A stretch of DNA of 64,000 nucleotides from Lucifuga dentata. Its lineage: Eukaryota; Chordata; Actinopteri; Ophidiiformes; Bythitidae. Each line of letters begins with the position of its first letter. Position 1 is the first letter of the stretch. This document shows, piece by piece, positions 25,301 to 40,100 of the stretch. Under the pieces are notes generated by a model. It was not told the DNA's origin, searched no databases, and worked only from the letters and a program-made list of their open reading frames with translations. The position numbers and the translations under genes were made by a program. The stretch spans positions 394,115 through 458,114 of the forward strand of contig VXCM01000052.1 in NCBI GenBank assembly GCA_014773175.1, in the 5' to 3' direction.

Positions 25301-28300
25301 TTGTGTGCCTATAAGTGTATGTGTGTAAGTTTACACGACCTTATTTTGTTCTTTTTCCTGCCTGTCCATTTCATGTGCCTTGATTGTCCTGAAACAAAAC
25401 TGTTTTCAACATTATTATCAAACCACAGCTCCATCAAACTGTACAGAGATTTTCATATTTATTGTCATGCACATAAATGGTTTCAGACTCTCCATAGCAT
25501 CAGTATGACCTGAATAAACCAATCTGTTTACACTATTACTCTGCTGTGCCTCTCAAATATTCCAAATGGATTAAAAGGTTTCATTGAAAAGGTCAATAGA
25601 TGCTTGAATAATAAATCTCCCTCAGCACCAAAGACTGGTGCGATTTTTATTTAGCATAGATTCAAATTATTCAAACAGAGCCTCTTTGACAGCTAATCCC
25701 CTCAGCTCACCCAAGTTCTTGTCATGTGTCCAGGATCTTGATTGACAGGTGGAGTTTTGTTGTGTCTTTCTGTGCAGCCGAGCTGTCATTCCGATGGATG
25801 CTCAATGAATTCCCTGTCTTCGTCCCATTGGACAAGAGGCGTTTTGTCTCCCAGATAACGGGCAACCTCTATATCTCCAAGGTGGACTCCTCAGACAGCG
25901 GCAACTATGCCTGCTTCATCACCAGCCCGTCCATCTCCAAAAGTGTTTTCTCTAAGTTCATCCCCCTCGTGCCTCTGGCAGAACGTAAGTGTCTCACTCC
26001 ATGCACCCCCAATTTCTGTTCTGCGTCACATGTCTGACCTTTCCACATATTATGACTTTCATTAATGCAGCGGTTTGAGTCAGATACATCAGCAGAAGTG
26101 CTTTTTTTCATTAATTTTATGGTCAGTGATCTTTATATGACCTGCACGAAAGCATAATTCAGAGTGTCGTTTATATAATTACCCGAGTGGTCATTTATGT
26201 TCTATGTCTTTCACGACAATATTTTAAGAATTATGATTGTGTTTTGGTTAATGTTAGAAGCTTCAGTTCAAAACAATAGAGAAATTTAATAGAAAACATA
26301 AAATATGATTTAATGTGTTTCCTGAAGAGATGAGAAGAGACTGAAGATAGAAAGTGACTGGTTGCAGTAATATCCTGCACAGTTTTTTCCCTCTGCCTTT
26401 ACTCAAATCCTGTGTTAATAAGGTCATGTCACTGTTGTTGACTCTTTAAATGAGGTGTAGTATCGAGAGCAAAGAACTTAGAAGAAGATAGAGCCAGCTT
26501 GTTATGAAGAAAAAAACCCTACAAAAATTAACATCCTCTGAGAAGGATACCACAAATGAAAGTAGGGAACTTCTATGAAGATTCTACATCATTCAGATCA
26601 TTGAATACTTCATCACTTATCTCCTACTTACAATGCTGTGCTAACATCTTTACCCTAGCATCTTCAATTGCAGAGCAGTTTGCACCTCCCTGTGTGACCC
26701 TAACTACTCAAATGACTGTCATGTGACTACTATGAGACCCAAAGAGTCACCTGGCCCAAGGTGTCAATGACTCTTAGAAGATGAAAATGCTGGTTTACTA
26801 TGGATTTTTGATTGTTAAATGTCTGTATCTAAGTAGCATATGTACATGGATAACATTTGATCCACTTATGTAATAATAATAATAATAATTAAAAAAAAAA
26901 CACTAACACGATTAAAATAAACCCTAAACAGTTTTGTAACTGTTCAGCTCAAATCTTGCAACTAGAAATGGGTTTACCCTATGAGTTGTAATTCTGGTTT
27001 GTTGTTATCCCTTCCAGGTCCTGTCAGAAAGTATCCTGCTGACCTCAAAGTCAAGTTCCCAGACACCACCGCGCTGGTGGGGCAGGATATCACCTTGGAG
27101 TGCTTTGCTTTGGGAAAGTAAGCATGAACATGAGGAGAGCTCGATGATTAGGCTGATACTTTGGGCCACTATTTGACTTTCATTAAAAATCCACTGCCCA
27201 GCCCAGTGAGTGTTTTCAGCTGTAGTTGAAGTTTTATGTAGTGGTTTCTTTAAAAATGCTGTTTCAGAGGCTTATCCACCAAGAATAAAAATGTGAGGAA
27301 AATTATTATTTTTTGTTGTTGTGATTATTTTATCAAAAAAAATCAATAACTCAAGGCAAAAAGTACTGCTACTAACCTTCCAAAACACCATATTGGTTCA
27401 ACCACCCATTGGTAATTCCTTTATTGAACTCTTTGCCTCTTTACAGAGGTATAGTAAATGATTCATTGAACTAAGATGGCTTCAGTAGAGAGATGCATAT
27501 GTGTTACACGTTGAAGCTTGCCTTGTGTACTAATTGCCTCCCTCTGTCATTTCTAGCCCTGTCCCTGAGATCCGCTGGAAGAAACTGAATGGTCAGCTGC
27601 CAGCCAATCATGAGGTGCGGATGTCGGGGGCTCATCTGCATTTGTTCAATGTGCAGTTTGAAGACGAAGGAACTTATCAGTGTGAGGCGGCGAACTCCAA
27701 GGGAAAGGACCACCACAGTGCACGACTCTCTGTAGAGGGTAGGAAGTACATCGTTTTCTCTTGCACCAATCTCTCTTCTGACCAATCACTCAATACAGAT
27801 TCTTTCAGTGATCTTACTCTTGTATTTTTTCTTTCTTTAGATCTAACACCTACTTTAAAGCCTCCCTCAGTGTCTCCCTCAGATTATATATTATTCAGTA
27901 GAAATGCTAGACTTTGAACTCTAATCTTCATTTGCAGCCTATCCTGAGTGGGTGGAGTACATCAACAGCACAGAGCTAGACATCAGTAGTGAATACAGCA
28001 TGTCCTGTACTGCCAGTGGCAAACCCGAACCACACATCCGCTGGTTGAAGAATGGCATAGAGGTAATATCTGAACTCATGAATCCTTAACTGAACCTTTT
28101 GCCCCTGACTGTAGTACAGAAAAAGCTGTAAAGAGTACCCGGCCACCCGTGCAGCTCCATGAGGTCCCTTAGAGCCTGTTTAGTGTACCATCCAGGACAG
28201 CAGCAGGCAGTGACAGGCAGTTGGCACAGTGGGCATACACAGGGCACCGTGTCGGGAGAAAGTACGTCTTTTGTTGAGCCCGTGCCAGCATTGTGATGTG

Positions 28301-31300
28301 TCTTCCACCACTACCACACACACACACACACCCACGCACACACACACAGAAACAACTGTCACTGGGCCTGGAAAAGACCCAAGAGTAGCAGGTACTGACA
28401 GCACAGAGCGTGGGAGGTTGTTTGATATATGCAGCTGGATACACCATTGTGCGTTAATGAGGTCCTCTCCAAGTCAAGTTATAGAATTGTCATTTGTGGA
28501 TATCAACAGTTTCACTTTAATCCTGTGATTATTTGAATTTGAATCCTGTCAAAATAGTGACCCTTGGGACGATGTTTTAACTACTCACCCCTGTTATTTC
28601 TCACAGTATGACAGGAAAGAGTTGAAGTTCACCAGCTTGACATTTAATGATTCAGGGATGTTCCAATGCATAGCAGAAAACCACCATGGAGTCATCATGG
28701 CCAATGCAGAGCTGCGTGTGTATGGTGAGTCAAAGATAGATGACAGCTGCACCACAACTGGCTGAATCAGAAATTTTAAGGTGTCTTTCTTTGCCAACTA
28801 ATTAGAACTCATTTGTTCTATTATTAAAAGTAAAGGAATAATGTTAAAATGTCACTCACTGGTCACTCACATAATACAATATGTTTTCAAAAAAAACCCA
28901 AAAATAACTGGTCACTCACATAATACAATATGTTTTTTTTTTTTATTAAAAAGTGTCATAAACTTATGCATTCATAACATATTCTGATAAATTTATGAGT
29001 ATAATCCATATCTCTTCTCAGCCTGTGCTCCCACATTTGAACACAATCCAGTGAGGCGGGTGTTGGCGGCTAAAAATGGCCGGGTGGTGATCGAGTGCCG
29101 TCCCAAAGCAGCCCCAAAGCCTGAGATCTCCTGGAGCAAAGGCACTGAGCTACTTTCCAACTCTACCAGGTAGGCTGTTCTCTCCATATGACAGCACTGT
29201 TTCTTTTGGTCAATCTGGAAATATTTTGTGGATATTTATTTATCCAGAAAGGTTGGGTCAAGGGAGAGCTCTGCCAAGATGATTATATTTTCAGTCCTGT
29301 TTGTCTGTTTGCTTATTAGAAGGATTTTTCAATTTCAGTGACATTTGGTGAAATTTTATGCCATGACAAATGTTAATTTTTATTTTATTTATTTATTTTT
29401 TTTGGGTGTAGATCTGGATCCAGTTATGCACACCATGTGGCCATTTAAGCATATTGTGTTTTGGCTAATAACTCATAAATGGTGAAGCAACTATCTGTCT
29501 GTGAAGGGTCATCGCAATCATCCAGTCATCCCGGTAGTAAGGTGTCTAGATGGTTGAAGTTGAGTCACTGGACGAGAAAAAGATAGTCTTAAAACATTTC
29601 ACCATTCATTCATAAGACTTTATCAGCAGTTAGCGGCATTTTTTCCAAAAGGAAGACATGCCCAAACCAATCAGTGTGATGGTTTTGCGCCATTTTGGAC
29701 CGCAGAGGTGACAGATAAAAACAAACTGAGATTTTTTTCTGCATTGCTTAGTTCCACTTACCAATGAGATTTCCTGCCATTCTGAACACTGAACAGATTT
29801 TTTCACTTCTTCTCTTATAAATTTTATCTGATATTCACACATTTTGGTATAACACATTTGTCTTTTGATATCTCATAACATCTTCCAACAAGTTATTATC
29901 AAATTATTGTTGGCGTGACTTATGTGACATAAACTCTTGTACACAATGTTTAGTTGCAACCACATTAAATGACACCTTTCACCTACAGGTGGCAGTGGCA
30001 CTGCAGCAACATTCAAATACGCAGAATTTTATGGTTATGAGTCCAGTTTGTCAATCAGTATGATTGTCAGAATTTGTATTTGATGCAGATCAATACTGCT
30101 TAAAAATTTCTGAACATTCTATTGAATAGATTTAGAAGATTGTGGAGATGCTTGCTCTTTGAATAATTTCAAATTTTACTGCGAATATTGTCAATGGCTG
30201 ACATTAAGCTCATTCTAAAGCTTATCAGCCAGGATGTGGAAATCTCTGCCCTATGGTCCTAACTGACAAAACAAGCCTTATCTACCAGTATGGAGGTGCC
30301 AGCCCCTCCTCCAACCTTTGTAACCAAAGCCACCACAGAGGGGCCTAATCAAACGGCCAAATTACTATGCAGCATATGCCTCCTCATACTCTCTGTGGCG
30401 GCTACCTGCTTGAGGGGGGGTGGTTAGTGGTGACAGGGCAGCTGGTGTGATTCTATTGGTCACACTTTAAATGAAACATGCAGAGGAAAATGATTCAAAC
30501 ATTATTGGTCTTGCCTTTAGATCAATTAATACTGCATCTTACTGAGTAGCTTCAACTTCACCTTTTGGGAACTAACAGACATTCAGAGCAATTTCACCAT
30601 TTTTCATCATCCAAACTAAGCATGTAATATCATACACTGCACTTTTGACCTTAATATTTTCTGCTGAATAGGTTATTTCTCATCATCTCAGTGTGTGATG
30701 AATTAATTCTGCTTTCTTTTCCTCAGGGTGTTTATTTGGGAGGACGGGAGCCTGGAGATCCTTAATATAACACAAGCAGATGAAGGCAGATACACCTGCT
30801 TTGCCGAGAATGACCGGGGCAAGGCCAACAGCACCGGCTCTCTGTTGGTCACTGGTAAATTCCAGCTAATGAATAATGCTTAATGAATACGTCTGTTCCT
30901 TTTTAAGAAGCTTACCATGTTTTACTATTTTTACTAGTTGACTATTATATTTACTTTTTACTTGTTTACTATGGTTTGTGTTGATGACTGATGTCAGCCT
31001 TGGCCAGTAATCATTTCTGTCACAATCAGTCCCACCAAACCCCCCCTGACCTCCAACTGTCTGCTGTTGCTGAGTGATGGATCTCTAAGCAGTGCGGCAA
31101 CATACAGGCTGCTGATGGATTTTCATTCTTTTCCCAAAGGGGAAAAGCTAAAGGGGATTGCTCTAGATCACATGTGATGAGACAAAGACTTGGTCGTCAC
31201 CAGATTCAGTGAAAAAAGAGGAGAGGGGTTGAGTTATGAATTTGTAGAACAGGTGTGAATACATAATATGGTGACATTATTGTTTTGGTTGTCATTTCTT

Positions 31301-33768
31301 TTCTTTAGACCTGAACATCAGCTGTTAAACATTAAAAATATTTGTAACAGCTAATTTAGTGGTGCTGGATGCACAGCTCTTTTCTGCCCTCTTCTGGATA
31401 TATATGTATATTGAAAAATTCCATGCCAGAGTCCCTTGTTCATATTTTCCTATATTCTTGTTTTTTCTTCTATAATATATTTAGTTTGATTCAGATTTCC
31501 CGTAGCATTAACAAAGTTTGCTCCAGGAAGCAGTTGGAGCCATACTTGCTGATCTCTCTCTTATTATGATGTTTGCCAGTGTTCTTCTTATCCTCTTCTC
31601 TTTTTCCCCAGCTGCCACAAAGATCACCTTGACCCCATCAAATGCTGATATTATAGTGGGTAATAGCACTCGGATGCAGTGTGTTGCATCACATGACTCC
31701 TCTCTGGACATCACCTTCATCTGGTCCCTGGATGGTCGGATCATTGACCTACACAAGGACAGCCAACATTATGAACGCAGCTCTGTGAGTTTATGATTTA
31801 AAGAGGAATAAAAATGATTGAAGTTTTGCTTGATAGCTTTGACCTTATCACAAAAGATCAGGATGCAGGTTCTGATTTGAGCCTGGACTTCATGCATGTC
31901 AGATTATATTTGAGATCAGGATATCTATTATATTTTCATTGGAACCTGAAATGGAAAAGTACAGGTTGTTTCACATGAATATTACTCTAAAAGCCATTTA
32001 GAATTCCTTCCTAAGTATCCAATTTAACGGTGCTAGTGCACTGTATATCAATTTAATAGAAATTTCCACTCATATTCATTATCAGTGACATGACCTACTG
32101 TCTCCCACAGCAGTTCTAACCATAAGCATGGTTAGCATATCTCAATTGTCACTCTGCCCACTCACCAAACACTATATTATGACTGATTGATTACCCCATT
32201 TTTGTGCACAATAAACATTTTTCCCCTCATAAAAAATGGTACGTTCCATTTAGTAGTGTTTGTGTGGTATAATGTAGCCCGTGTGACTCCAAAGCACTGA
32301 GTACAGCCATGTTTCATTGGTTTTCATGAGCGTTTTACCTTTTTTAAGTTTTCTGTAGTAACTACAGAAAATTTAAAACCTTTCCGAATCATTAAAACAA
32401 CTGTGTTTCGAAATGTTTTGAAATATTATTGGTAAAGTTGATGCGCAGGCCGCAGGCAGATGCCTTTACTGCTGCAATTACAGTATAAATGTGTTGAACA
32501 GAAAATCAGAATTAAACAAGTATGATCATTGCAGATGAGCCTCAACAATCGCTGGAATTACAACCAAGGATGGGTTTACTATGATAATTTATAATAAAAC
32601 TATATGCGGACCTACATATAGTAACACATTTTTTAAATCTGTATTTCACTGTGCAGAATATTTCATTGTTTTCAGCCCAAAAGTGTTGAACTTGTTTGAA
32701 ACAGATTGACCTTGTGGGTTAAATTACCAACTCTCAATAAGTGTTTTGTTTGGAAGAAATATTGTGTTGAGGTTGACATCTAAATAAAACATGAGGTGAT
32801 AGGCCTTTGGCTAGAGTACAAATCCATCTTACCTAATTGGATGCTTAGAGCTGATATCTCAATATCTCTGACCTCACTGCACCACGAGAGATTGAATAAT
32901 ATTTTCCTTTTTTATAATTTATATCAGTTTCAAGTTGAGGCACGAAAATTTCAGAAATGATGACAGTGCTTTGACAGACAGAGCAGGAAAGCTTTAAGAT
33001 ATGATGTATGGTATTTTATTAACCCCTTAATAAACCGCTGTCTGTTGTGTTGCTTTGTCTAGAATGGGAGCTCAAATGGTGAGCTGCTGATCAAGAACGC
33101 ACAGCTGAAGCATGGTGGCCGCTACACCTGCACCGCACAGACACCCGTTGACAATGTGACCGCCTCGGCAAACCTGGTTGTCAGGGGTGAGTCATGAGCG
33201 GTGTGTGCACATAGTTATACATGTACATACTGTCATTGATACAAACATGCACATATTTTTGAATGCACGTGGATGCATGCATGACTCAACATGTCTACAT
33301 GCATACTTGTTCATACAAACATGCACACATCTGGCACAACAATGCTGTTGCATGAGAGAATTTAGTGCCTATGCTACTTTACATCTACTTTACATCTGCA
33401 AAAAGGAAGTGATGATGGATATTTAAATCAATATTTTGTGGCTTATTGGTCTGCCATGCATAGCATTTAACCATGAAGCCCCAGTTTGGTTCTGAGAAAC
33501 CTTTGTATCATTATCCTCATCTCTGTCTCCTGCTTCCTGTCTACCTTTTCTGTGAACTGACTAAAAGAGGTTTAAACACCTTAAAAACTATATATACATA
33601 ATTTAAGGTTTCTAAATTTTATTTTTATTATTAACTAGGAGTCTCACCACAAGCCTTTAAAGAGTTCCTTAGTCATCAGGTACAAATTCTTAAATTATCC
33701 TTTATACTATACTCTTACTTTTATTGCTAGACCATGACCATACAGTTTGAAAGTGCAAGTCTAAGCTT

Positions 33769-33823
<55 letters not shown>

Positions 33824-34060
33824 GACAGAGAGAGAGAGTGAGAGCACAAATATACATTCTCCACTGAGTATTTTAAGAGAAGTAAATCTCTCCAGAATAA
33901 CCAGACCGTGGCTTTTTTGCTGGATAATCTGTCAGCCCCTGAAGCTTCATGCGAAACAAGTGAGATAGAAAGTGCTGGAAAAAGCTATGGAAGAAAATGC
34001 CCTGTGTCTTCATGCTACTGCAGGCAGAGTGCAAGACACACAGACACACACTCACACACA

Positions 34061-34109
<49 letters not shown>

Positions 34110-37100
34110 CACTGACAGATACACTAATAGACATGATTAAATGGTACAAGTTGTGCTGCAGTGCCATTGAGAAGTGTTTTTAGTAGAGTGTATTTACTTC
34201 ACGCTTCTTCTTGATAACTGAACAAAGTATCACTTTTCCCTAATGAGAGCTGGTGGAGTCACTGCATCTATGTATAACGTCTACAGTTGTATCATGCCAT
34301 ATGTTGGAGTAATAAAGCTTGTCTAACATCATAGATCAATGGAGTGTTGCTGACTTCAGTGCTTGTTCATCCAACTACATGTGCAGATGTCAACAAGCAC
34401 AAACCAAACACAGCTACACTTTTGCAATTCACCGTCTGACATATATACTGTACTTCACCCTTCACTTCCTGATGAGTGAGAGGTTGCCTTACAGCCCTCC
34501 CTTCAGGTCTGAAACAGGTCTAGTGTTGGCAGACAAAGGCTCTCTTCAGATAGGAACCCAAGAACTCCAGCAGTGATCTGGTTGCCAGTGATCCCTATTG
34601 TGCCCTGGCTGAGTTACCGCTGCTGCTGCTTTCAGAGGAGGTGTTGACAGATGGCCAGGTGAATGTACTCCGGCTGACTGTGAGGTTTCTCAGAATGGAA
34701 CCAAAACACAGGCCCTGGGCTGCTCCTAATGGAGTGCTTAATGCCAGCAGTCAGGGGCACAGCAAGGCAGAGATGAAAGACAGCCATTTATCAGGGCAGA
34801 TGAGGAAGCAAATCTGCTACACAAGATTGTCCAAGCTAAAAACACAGCTCCACACCTATAGCTTGTTATTAGTAGAGATTTCAGATAGGGAGATGGGCTG
34901 TTTGCATATGTGGAGTGTAAGTGTTATTGTCGTGTAATATTACAGACTGGTATAAAACAGTGCTGAAATGTGTCAATTTGGAAAATGTTCATAAAGTTTA
35001 TTGGACATGATTGTAGCTGAGACTTGCCACATTAAACACACACACTGTCAGTGTTGTGTCCATATATAGATCGTAGATTGTAGATCCATACATCTCATCG
35101 TAAATTATCTGTAGATGTCTCACTTCATTTCTTCTGAGTCACTATGGAGAAGGGAAGCTTAATGATTGTCCAGCTTTGTGTGTCTAATCACCTTAGTTTT
35201 CCAGCTTCATATCATGACATGAAAAAAGTAAATCCTGGCTGATTTCTGAGGCTGTGGGTTGGAAGGCTAACCCTGACCCAGTCTGGGTTTTCTATTAGGC
35301 TGTCTTTATATTTAAAAAGAAGAATCAAGAGACCAGGAGGACCAAGAGAAACACTGGATCCAAAGATTTTGCCTAAAGCTTAGTTAATATTAATGGGTTT
35401 TATGCCTTAATCCATCAGTCTTTGCTGATTGATGCGTTACTTTTTGATATGCATCAAACGGTGGTCTAGAGTTGGAAATTGGTGTTAAAATAAAAAGTTG
35501 TTTAAGGGCTGAGGATTCTTACCAAGGCTTTTCCCATGAGCTTGAACGAAAACAAATGTCTTTCCTTGTACTTTATCAGCAGTATTAGTTGCTGGCTGAA
35601 TAGATGTGTGAGCTTTATGGACAAAATGATCTTCCTCAATGACAAACTCACAGGCACTCGTGGGAATTTGAACTTGAACTTGTCCTTTAGGTTAAGGTAC
35701 AGTTTTACTAACCTACAGGCAGAAAGCCATTGTTATGTTCTTTGTTCATCAATACTCTTAACTCCTCTCATGTTCCTCCTTTCCTCTCTTTAGGTCCCCC
35801 TGGTCCTCCAGGTGGGGTGCGAATGATAGAGAAAACTGACAAGACTGTAACGTTGCAGTGGAGCCGTGGTGCAGACAACCACATCCCCATCTCCAAATAT
35901 ACCATCCAGTACAGGGATGCCTTCTCAAAAGATATTTGGAAGAATGCCACTACATGTGAGAATTCCATTCAAATACTTGTTCAAATAAACATGTCTACCT
36001 TAATACTAAGCTGGCAGTGGTGTTGATGATTTGGGTCATACTGCATAGAGATACTGTAGGCCTACATGGTAGTTGATGTTTTTTAAAAAATGGCTAAATT
36101 ATAATTAGGTCAAGCCACAAAGATTAAAATATAGGTGTGGATTCCAAAAATGGTGATTCTTTGTTGTATTAAGGATATTTTTGTGAAATTATGGGACAGC
36201 AAAACTTGTACTGTATAATGTTTTGACATACTGTACTATTGCCCTGAAATTTTGGCATTGGAAAATGAAAAGTGTGCATTTCTCTGCAGCTCCTGCAGAT
36301 GTAGAGGGGAATGCAGAGATGGCCACAGTGGAGGATTTGTTCCCCTGGACAGAGTATGAGTTCAGGGTCATTGCTACAAACATTCTGGGCACAGGAGAGC
36401 CAAGCAGCCCATCACCTAAAGTCAGCACCCAGGAAGCAAGTAAGATCATGGTTTGGCTTTGGGCTAACATGATGCATAAAAGCTGTACTGTGTTTTGAGG
36501 AGGACTGAGTGGTCATGGAAATGTGGCACTATACAGTCCAGTTTTCCGTTCTAATATTTATTAATCATCATACTGTTGTGGCGTGGTTTGCTTATGTATC
36601 ACTGTAGAATTGAGTCAGCAGAAATCACAAAGTCCTGTACTCCCTGCAGCAGAAGCACACCGCCAATCTCACCGCATAAACATCTACAAATGACCACTTT
36701 GCTGAAATTGCATACTGAAATTCAATTATAAAATGGAAATCACAGGCCTACAGCAACTCCTCTTAAAATAACAATCTTCATTTTAGAGTGACAAACTAGA
36801 CTTGAGGCCAAAGAAGACAACTCCTCCCTTTCTGTCTCCCTCAGTAACAAGGCTTCTGCATGAACATTAAGGTGTTGCACTTGGCACAGCTGAAGACATT
36901 GATATTCTATTTGCAGAGGACGGATGTTTCAGTAATGCTGCCAGGGATAGGTTACGGCCTGTGTTGGTTGGCGTTGTTTGCGTGGACTCTTAACATGTGG
37001 TCTTAGAGTCTTTCTGTTGCTGTCTCATTGTAGTTCCTGTGGTGGCGCCCTCCGACGTCGGCGGGGGTGGAGGGACTAGCAGGGAACTGACAATTACTTG

Positions 37101-40100
37101 GACAGTAAGTCTGGGGCACTTTCCGCTTCTTTTAATCTGTCAATAGGAAAAATGTCACGAGTTCAGCAAACTAGACACTCTTCATATAAAAGTACATAGA
37201 AAAGAGACATTCTGTTGAGAGGCTGTTACACCTCAAACCAGTGTAGTAAGACAATGTCTGAGACAACCATAACAGAAGGGCACTCATTAGAGCACATACG
37301 GTCATATTCAAATAAATGATCTCCTTAACCATTACAAATGTCAAAGTGTTTGTATGCTGAATCAGTATCATCTTAGCTTCTGCATGATTCTAGCCCTATT
37401 TATTACTGTACAGCAATTCCATTCATGTACCCCCTGTCCAATCATGTATTAGTCTGGCAGATCCAGATTAGCAAATTAGATTTAAATCATTAAAAAAAAA
37501 AAAAAAAAAGGAATCTGCCTCTGGATCCTGATCTGCACCAAAATTAAGTGGTTATTCCCTGGGCCATTGCCCTTCCAAGTTTTGTCAAAATTGATTCAAA
37601 ACTTTTTGAGTAATCCTGCTTTAAAAAACAAAAAACAAAAAACAAAAAAAAAAAAATACAGATGTGGTTGAAAATATTGATGGAGGTAACAAGAGGTGAA
37701 CAATAAATATCTTTCAAGCAATATGTTTTTAAACTTTGTGGGTAGTAGTTAATTTAACAAGACAACCCCTATCCCCCAAACAGTAAGCCCCCGTTTCCCT
37801 TCTGCAGGCTTTAATAGAGTAGCTCTCATGTGTAAATTGCCTTTCCTTGGCTGAGGCATAACAGTTCGATTCCTGAGCAGCTGGTGGATGAGGCAGAGTG
37901 TTCAGAGGTTAGCCATTCCAGGCATGTCTCACTGGACATACGGTGTGATGATAAAGTTGGAGGACCAATGAGAGAAATGCGGCATGTGGACAGATAAAGC
38001 TAAGCCACTGAAGTGTCACCATTTTTTGAATGACACTTACAGAATGCAGTCATCCTAGAATGCACTCTACAGTTTGTAAATACCATCTGATTGGTGGAGT
38101 TGACAGTTGTTGGGTCTTGTTGCCCTTAATCATAATATTGTAAATCACATACATGGTGCTAACGTGATTTAATTAACACTAAGGTCACCAGTTCCTGGGA
38201 GGAGCTTTGGATAAAGACATTTGAACCTTGGCTTATGTATAGTAATTCTTTGATCTTTTGTGTTGTCACTAGCCTGTGCAGCCACAGTACCACTATGGGA
38301 GTAATTTTGGTTACATCGTGGCCTTCAAACCTAATGATGGAATGGAGTGGAGGAAGGTGACAGTCGCAGACCCCCAGGCCAGGCGCTACGTCCACAAGGA
38401 TTCGTCCATCTCTCCGTCAACAAAATTCCAAGTCAAAGTCAAACCATTCAACAGCAAAGGAGAAGGACCCTATAGCCCAACGGTCATCATTTACTCAGCA
38501 CAAGATGGTAAGCACTGAAGAAATTTGCAGCTTTCAAAGTGAGGGAAAAAGCGCTAAACTGATCTCATATTGATGTCACAGATCAATCTGTTTGCTCGTG
38601 TGTTTGCTCAGCATCACGAAGAAGGAGGAGGAGGAGGAATTCCTCAGTATGCCAACACTCTGCTATTACAATCTGTCAGTGTCACTTACTTACCAACTTA
38701 CCAAGGTTTTCTATGGAGTAGGATCCATTTAATAGGACTTCTCATGTATAGATGTGAGGAATTTTAATACCCTTTGAAAATTAACCCATCTTCCCCTTTT
38801 CCTTACTCTCCTGCTCCATTCTTGCCTTCAGCAGGGGGATTATCATGATCTATGTAGTAGCATGAACCAGAAAGCTGATAATTCTCCCAAGGATGCAAAG
38901 CATTTAGCCTAGTTATTAACTTCCACTGACAGACAGTTGAGATAACTACTGGCAACTCAGACATGACGCGTTACAGAGATGCCCTGTTACCTTGGTAGAA
39001 CACTTGGGAACCCTGGGTGTTTGTATGTCTTTGTGTCTCTCTGTTTCCAGGTGGGTGTGTGTGTTTGCATGTGTGTAAGAATTTGCCTTTGTGTGAATGC
39101 TAGCAGTGACTGTGTGCATTTATCTCCGTGTTCAGCATAATGACAGTATGCGATGGCTTGTTGGTCTAGTTTCCAGTGTGACGATTTACCATTCAAGGAC
39201 ATGCATGGATACTGTATACTCAAGTGTTACTGGCCCATAAGTCATGGAAATGTGTCCACTGGCCTAGAAAGGAATGTGGGCAGAGAGACATTTCTGTCAA
39301 TTTACTTCTTCTTTATAGTGATAGATTCATATTACCAGTGAATCACTCAGTGATGCTTAGGCATCACTGAGTGAAATGTGCATTAGTAAGGCCAATTTGC
39401 TCATATTGAGAAGCATAAGATGGTTGATAGCCAGGGTAATGGCTCCATCAAGGTGCATGGTGTACGTACATGTATTATATATTTATAGACGTAAAATATG
39501 ATATTTTAGACTTTTGCATACATGAGATCAAAATTATAGTTGTCCTTGAAGGAAGATTGTTCTTGTGCTGTAACCTGTTTACCATGCTCAACCCTGTGCC
39601 TCTCTTCAGCTCCATCTGAAGCTCCTGTGAGTGTAGACGGCAGAGCTCTGTCTGCCACAGAAGCCATTGTGTGGTGGCTGCCCATCTCTCAGAATAATGT
39701 AGATGGATACCAGGTCAGTCATTTTACATTTTATGGAGGTATGACTCCTTTTTGGGGCAAGAATGCCCTTATATGCAATACAATGGCACATAAACACAAG
39801 TTTCTTTCAATAATAACATGTGTCTTTATATAGTAACTGCTTTTTTTATCTATTCAGTTTTACTTTGATGTTGACTTTTTGCATGCCCCTATGACATAAA
39901 CTGCTTTTTTAACAGTTAAACAAGGTTGTTGCTCTTGATATTGTTTCCAGTGTCTCCATTTCTGAGGTAATATTTCACCCATCTGATAAACCAGGCAGCT
40001 TTTTTAGGGTCCCTAGCTAACGCCCCTGTGTCTCTGGTGTCCTTTTGCATCCCAGATAAAATACTGGAGGTCTCAGGAGGACAATGAGGCAGCGGCACAG

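Larger units (their letters stand above)
33187..35793 (+). other. cntn1: cntn1 intron 14 (2.6 kb)
   Basis: The intron between the Ig and FN3 halves. Holds (GT)n at 33.8 kb and (GA)n at 34.1 kb. No exon recognised. Confidence 0.75.

Noticed and set aside
28169..28447. Overlapping frames around an (AC)n repeat in cntn1 intron 9
   Set aside because: Translations are driven by the dinucleotide repeat and intron sequence.
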